Part shown: positions 58,999-64,000 of the stretch, piece by piece
Numbering within the stretch: the first letter of the stretch is position 1
Layout of the letters: each line of letters starts with the position of its first letter
Assembly: GCA_025093985.1 (NCBI GenBank)
Contig: JACAAK010000012.1
Coordinates: 186,001-250,000, forward strand
Length of the DNA stretch: 64,000 nt
DNA from: Calvatia gigantea
Taxonomy: Eukaryota > Basidiomycota > Agaricomycetes > Agaricales > Lycoperdaceae
Direction: 5' to 3'
Position numbers and translations under genes: made by a program
Notes under the pieces: generated by a model
Seen by the model: the letters and a program-made list of their open reading frames with translations, nothing else
Told to the model about the DNA's origin: nothing
Database searches by the model: none

Positions 58999-61593
58999 TG
59001 AGAGGTTGCGCGGAGTGCGGGAAGACGGACACCGAACAGAAGGAAGACCCTAGGCCATGTACGTTTCGTCGAAGAAATTTCTAGTCCCTTTAATACGATA
59101 GCCTATTTATGCGAACTTATACTCTTGCTCTTTCCTTCTCAGAGTTCCGCATTTCTGTTCAGATTTACTCTTATCATCTGTGCCTTTACCCACCCTGTTT
59201 AATTAAAGTTTCAACTTGTTTTTTGATGTACACACCTTCCCTCACCTAATCAGCATTACCGCCTAACGCTTCACTCGGAGGAACGACGGAAGTTTCTGAC
59301 ACCCATAAGACCGTAAAAGAAAAGGACAACAACACGACGCTTTACCACTCCTCTTGACTTGATCTGTTTAGAGTTTTTGCGGCATGTGCGTGAGCGAAAG
59401 AAGCGTATGGATACACACCGGATACCACTGCTATGACACTCAATAGTGAAAATCCCCTGACCCGTGTAGAGAAGCGAGCTTCGGATTACACCTTCTTGAC
59501 CACCGAGGTCGAGCGCCAAGAAGTTTGGAATCCTAACGACATTCAACCGATCCACCGAGGACTGCGTGTGCAATGGCAAAACACACAGCATCCTCGCACG
59601 GACAGGCATAGCACATCAGTACCTCGCAGCATGCAGACCTGTCTTCGTGTCTCATACTTAGAATTCCCCGTGATAGCACCCAGGTTTATCCGATCGAACG
59701 CACTAACTGAGAGGTGAAGGGTAAGGATGGACAATTCTGAGGATAGAAGACGAAGTACAACCAAGACTCTCACTTGCATTTATTGGCATAACACGGGAGA
59801 GATGAATCTGTTACAAGGAACGTGGCTCCCCCATATCTGTGATGTAAGTATGTGAGGGACTCATCAGTTTGGTCCTTGCTGCGTTCTTGCGAAGTTTGGG
59901 TCACCTTTCGCCCCTACCTGTCGTTCTCCGAGTCAGGCTAAACCAAACCTACTTTCGCCCCTCAGCGATACCCGCGACCTCGTATTGGCTTCGCTCGGTT
60001 CTCGGAAGACGCTGTAACGATTCTTACCACTCACCAGACCCACCCGAGTGGGCTGTTTAATTAAAGAGACTCCCGTCGTATTGAATTGCCTTCGAGTGGG
60101 TGGCTAAGTCCGTTGATGGCTGATGCGAATGATTGAAGGTGTGGATGGTCCGAAGGGGGAGGAAATTTGACTCGAACTTGCGGCGTATAGTCAAGTGACG
60201 AGATGTTCACCCTCCTCTAGTTAGAGTTTTAGCTTTCCAGATGCATGGCAACCCAAGTTGATCCATGAGCAACGTAAATAAGTTGTATTCTTCAAATGTG
60301 TTATTGCTTATATACCATGGGCAATATGTCATATGCAGCGGTTCCTCGACCAATTGCTCATTCAACCCGCGCCCTGGCGTTCCTTTACCAAGCAGTGCGG
60401 AACTTGTTTTTTTTGCTCATTTGTGCGTTACTCAAGGACTACTAACCCTTCACATGTACATAGGAGCTTCGATGAAGTTGTAACCGGTCCACATCAGGGG
60501 GAACACAGCGGCTTAAAACACCGCGCACCGCATGCACGAGCGACGAAGATCCTCCTTTCAGAAACACTTTCAGCTGCAACTTCACCTCGGAATCAAAAAT
60601 CAAGATGTAAGTTAGTTATCCTGCTTTTCTAAGGCAAACATTCCGTCATGCTCTCCAGACTTCAGGATTTACTTACCTATAGGAAGAATCGGTATCAGTA
60701 ATGGAACGGTGCCTGTATCAACATAAGCCTCAAAGAGCTGAAGGCTCCGAATAGCTTATGACGACACCTGACGACACTTGCGAATCTTAGCCTCCCAAAG
60801 GAAAGCGGCGGGCGACTTCCGATCTCGAACCCATATTGGACAGTAGGCACTCACGATGTCTCACGCGGGCATAGGGTGCGTGAGCCCGCGTGAGCGTATT
60901 AGGTTGACTCAGCCAAGCGAAATTGGTAAAAGGAATGAGCCAGAGTCCCGACACAAACGGGTATCTCGGCGATCTATAAATGCTGATCAGGCTTCAAGAG
61001 ACTCAGAAATGGAGAGCGTCGAACACTTAGCCTCGGATGATCACTATTACTATGGTATAGCTGGTTTGCGGGCGCCGGGCCTTGGCCCTTGGGGCCTACA
61101 TGTAGGATGCGCTGTGGTTTGGGAGCAGTATTAGGCTAAACTTATCCACCTACCCGTGCTCGTGCTGGGGCTTGTCGTCATAAGTTTCCCCGAAAAATAT
61201 GGTGGCATGGCGCTGGCTCTGTTTACTCTTACTCGAGTCTTGCTCCGGAATCAGGCTTTTCGACAAGTTAGTTCCGTTCCTTTCCCCTACTTGAATTTCC
61301 AGCTAATCTCTAGCTAATCGGAAATGACCGGTCCGAACAATGGTTACGTATTCATTTCGCACGATGCCGGAGTAACTTCGCTGGTGAGCGGTCTGAATTT
61401 GGCGGGATTCGCTAAACAAAATCTCGGCTGTAATTGGTCAAAGGTGGACCCTCAAATACACGACGTGTCTGAAACGTTATGTCGACACTCCGGTGGTCCT
61501 TGTCTTTGCAAGGCGAATGCTCCGCGTTGCTGTCATGATACAATAGTTACACGTTATTTCCTCGGAAAAATGTTTGCTATTCAGAACTCCACT
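58999..61593. other. Long region without a recognised gene
   Basis: Several short open stretches (for example 59433-59717 plus, 59271-59609 minus, 60856-61134 plus, 61324-61695 plus) have no family features and lack coherent exon neighbours. The last partly overlaps the oxidoreductase gene on the other strand. A 'gttcgagtc' motif on the minus strand near 60175 was tested as a tRNA T-arm and rejected. Confidence 0.4.
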
Positions 61594-63013
61594 TCACCCT
61601 TGAAGCATCTGTGTCAAATCAACGAGGTTACCTTTACTTTTGAATATGGCTTGGAAGAATGCAACGTCACCAAGCGCGGCGAGAGGATCCCCTAAATTTT
61701 TACCATCATCCTGACCCTTCAGAGCGCCAAAGAAGCTCGTTAGCTCTGCCAGGACACCGATAGAGGGTTCCTCTATTATCTCTTCCTTCTCCTCAGCACC
61801 ACCTTCAGACTTGACGACTGAATGAATGACGGCTCGGAAAATAGGAATGTTGGTTCCTGGCTTAGAGATCTGATTTACAGATACCCAACCCTTTGAGCCA
61901 GTAATGACGAATCCTTCCCCCGCGGGACGGGATTTGGTTGGTGATGCCCACGTCAGTTCCGCTGTTCCGTGGATATTGTGACCGGCCTGAACGATAGCGT
62001 GGACGGTATCATGAGGAGGAAGGTAGTCCTTGTTAAGGGAAGCGAATCCTGAGAGATGCGTGAGAGGGTGAGGAAGCATCACCCGAAGCGCCGCGATGGT
62101 GTGCTGGAGATCCAGATAAGGATGTCAGTGAATGGGAGATCGGGCGAGTGTGGAAGAAGCCATACCACTCCACCATCAAGCTACAGGGTGCTGAGGTTAA
62201 ATTTATGCAAGTAGCGATGTATGAAATAGAGCGCACCAGAAATCCGCCTTGATACTGAGAAACAATATAACGCGGTTAGTGGGAATGACCCTGGTTGCGA
62301 CAAGTTAATTGAAGCACTTACGTCGGGTATGGTTCGCCAAGGAGTGTTGTACCATTTCGATTCTTGATCGATATAATTTATAACGGTGGTCTTGAAGGAC
62401 TGCACCTGGCCGATCTTTCCATCGCGGGTTGCTTCACCAACTGCTCGGAAAGTTGGCTCTGCCTCAAAGTTCTCTGCAACTCGCCAGATCAGGCCTTTCG
62501 GTTTGTAGTTGGCGTTGTAATCAGCAATCAGCCTCAGACCTGTCTCGACGTCTGGAGCCACGGGTTTCTCGCTGATGACATGTTTGCCCGCAGCCAATGC
62601 TTTAAAGATGACGGTGGGCTGGTTGGTGATGGGCAAGACCACGATGACTGCTGAAATGTCATCTCGGGAAAGGAGGGCGTCAAGATTCGTTGAGTTATCT
62701 CCGTCGTGATAGATAGATGGAGGTGCGGACAGCTCTAGGACATTTACAGCAACATGGGCGAGATCCTGGGCACTCTTTTCAGAACGCGAATAGACAGCCT
62801 TGAGGGGTGGCGCGGAGGTTCCGAGAGCAGCAAGCGCGGGTAGGTGGGCTAGTGTAGGTTGATAAAGATAGTGAATAATCGGATTTAAATACCGAGGTGA
62901 GAAAAGGGTAGGACAAGGGGCAATTTGTTCGAAATCTACATGAGCGAGCTGTACTAACCTTCCTTTGCGAAAATGCCAGCACCTAAGAGAGCGGTGCCCG
63001 GAATGTCTGCCAT
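61594..63013 (-). CDS. Gfo/Idh/MocA-family NAD(P)-dependent oxidoreductase
   Basis: Splice model: exons 63013-62959, 62848-62322, 62254-62237 (18 bases), 62180-62166 (15 bases) and 62103-61594; 356 aa, in frame. The N-terminus is a Rossmann dinucleotide-binding motif (ALLGAGIFAKEA) split by intron 1. ALAAGKHVISEKPVA carries the family's EKP motif, whose Lys is a usual catalytic residue. RVAENFEAEP and KWYNTPWRTIPDYQGGFLL lead through the two micro-exons to LDGGVHTIAALR, where Asp/His of the D-G-G-x-H motif are expected active-site residues. Members oxidise or reduce sugars and related compounds; the substrate is not inferable. No targeting signal; probably cytosolic. It ends LVDLTQMLQG. Confidence 0.85.
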
Positions 63014-63523
63014 AGTCTCTGTGGAAGAACGGAGAACTACAGTTGCTAGTCAGCATATCCGATAATATCCAAGCGACCTTATGGAGCTACCCGCACGGCT
63101 GGGTCTTGCGATCATTCACGAACCTCGTCGGGTAGAAATGCTGTCACGTGGAATCCGACATTCCTCCGGACAGGCCACTGAGCGACTTTCCGGTGCTTTC
63201 CAACTGTCAGCAGTCCGAAAGAATTGAGGTTTCCTTCTTTCACCCCAAATCCTGAACCAGAAGCCAAATTTGCTACGCACGGAATAACTATCCCTGCCAT
63301 AACCGGCAAAAAGGCTTCACGACTGGACCCTGTGTGTCGAAAAGCGGGTGGTCGGAAGCCTCATTGGTGCCTTCCAGCCGGCGGAATATCTTCGGCCAAC
63401 ATCCAAATGAAATCCCAACGAACTGAATGATATCGGGGGATTGTCTCTGGTTTAAGAGCACCGCAATTCAGAGCAGGTTTTCTCGCCAACGTTACCTCCT
63501 CTCGCTCCGTGTTGGTGACAATA
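63014..63523. promoter_or_regulatory. Divergent intergenic region, oxidoreductase / beta-glucosidase
   Basis: 510 bases between two divergently transcribed carbohydrate-related genes, presumably containing both promoters. No TATA box or palindrome stands out beyond TCACGTGG near 63144. Confidence 0.4.

Positions 63524-64000
<477 letters not shown>

Noticed and set aside
60160..60250. tRNA-like motif (gttcgagtc on the minus strand)
   Set aside because: The T-arm stem does not pair, only five acceptor pairs form, and no A-box or anticodon arm fits.
61324..61695. Cys-containing 123-codon plus-strand frame
   Set aside because: Overlaps the last exon of the oxidoreductase on the other strand and shows no signal peptide or family motif.

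Overview
The window looks like a basidiomycete (Agaricomycete-type) fungal chromosome segment. Genes are split by short GT-AG introns (about 48-65 bases, longer in a few places), and they include an F-box/LRR-like family, a full-size ABC-B transporter of the Ste6/MDR type, an HGGG-type esterase, a Gfo/Idh/MocA oxidoreductase and a GH1 beta-glucosidase. Organism assignment is inference from gene types and intron style; there is no rRNA or marker gene.

Bases 1 to about 34,200 are a tandem, minus-strand array of F-box/LRR-like genes. Eight copies start (ATG) near 826, 3491, 8228, 14156, 19227, 25526, 29615 and 33576. Each has the same two-exon plan: an F-box exon of about 95-140 codons ending in Trp, a phase-0 intron of about 56-60 bases, then a long LRR-like exon opening Val-Leu-Asn/Lys. 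Only the 14156 copy is fully open. The 29615 copy is open but loses its tail, and the others carry frameshifts. Spacers hold degenerate multi-copy plus-strand sequence, a relic of the ABC gene, two 152-bp TA-flanked inverted-repeat elements and two solo LTRs of one family with 4-bp target duplications. A stretch of about 4 kb repeats at a constant offset near 15.74 kb.

From 34,200 to 47,630 the ABC transporter is present twice, head to tail. The second copy (42684-47629, four exons, 1588 aa by my splice model) looks intact. The first (34237 to about 42200) is nearly identical but is interrupted twice by pieces of the F-box unit. Its 3' end dissolves into an odd base-by-base mosaic of ABC and F-box-flank sequence (about 42200-42640), which may be an assembly artefact. 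Another ABC relic lies at 50741-51115 on the minus strand, and a diverged plus-strand F-box paralogue with the same intron position at 48268-49670.

From 49,700 on the sequence is more ordinary. It holds an AT-richer stretch with two unrecognised reading frames, a possible small gene (51412-52061, minus), an esterase (52721-53989, minus), two tandem kinase-like pseudogenes (54257-57619, plus), an apparently intact six-exon coiled-coil/proline-rich gene (58198-58998, plus), a five-exon Gfo/Idh/MocA gene with two micro-exons (61594-63013, minus) and the 5' part of an intracellular GH1 beta-glucosidase (63524 to the window end, plus). No tRNA, rRNA or CRISPR was found.
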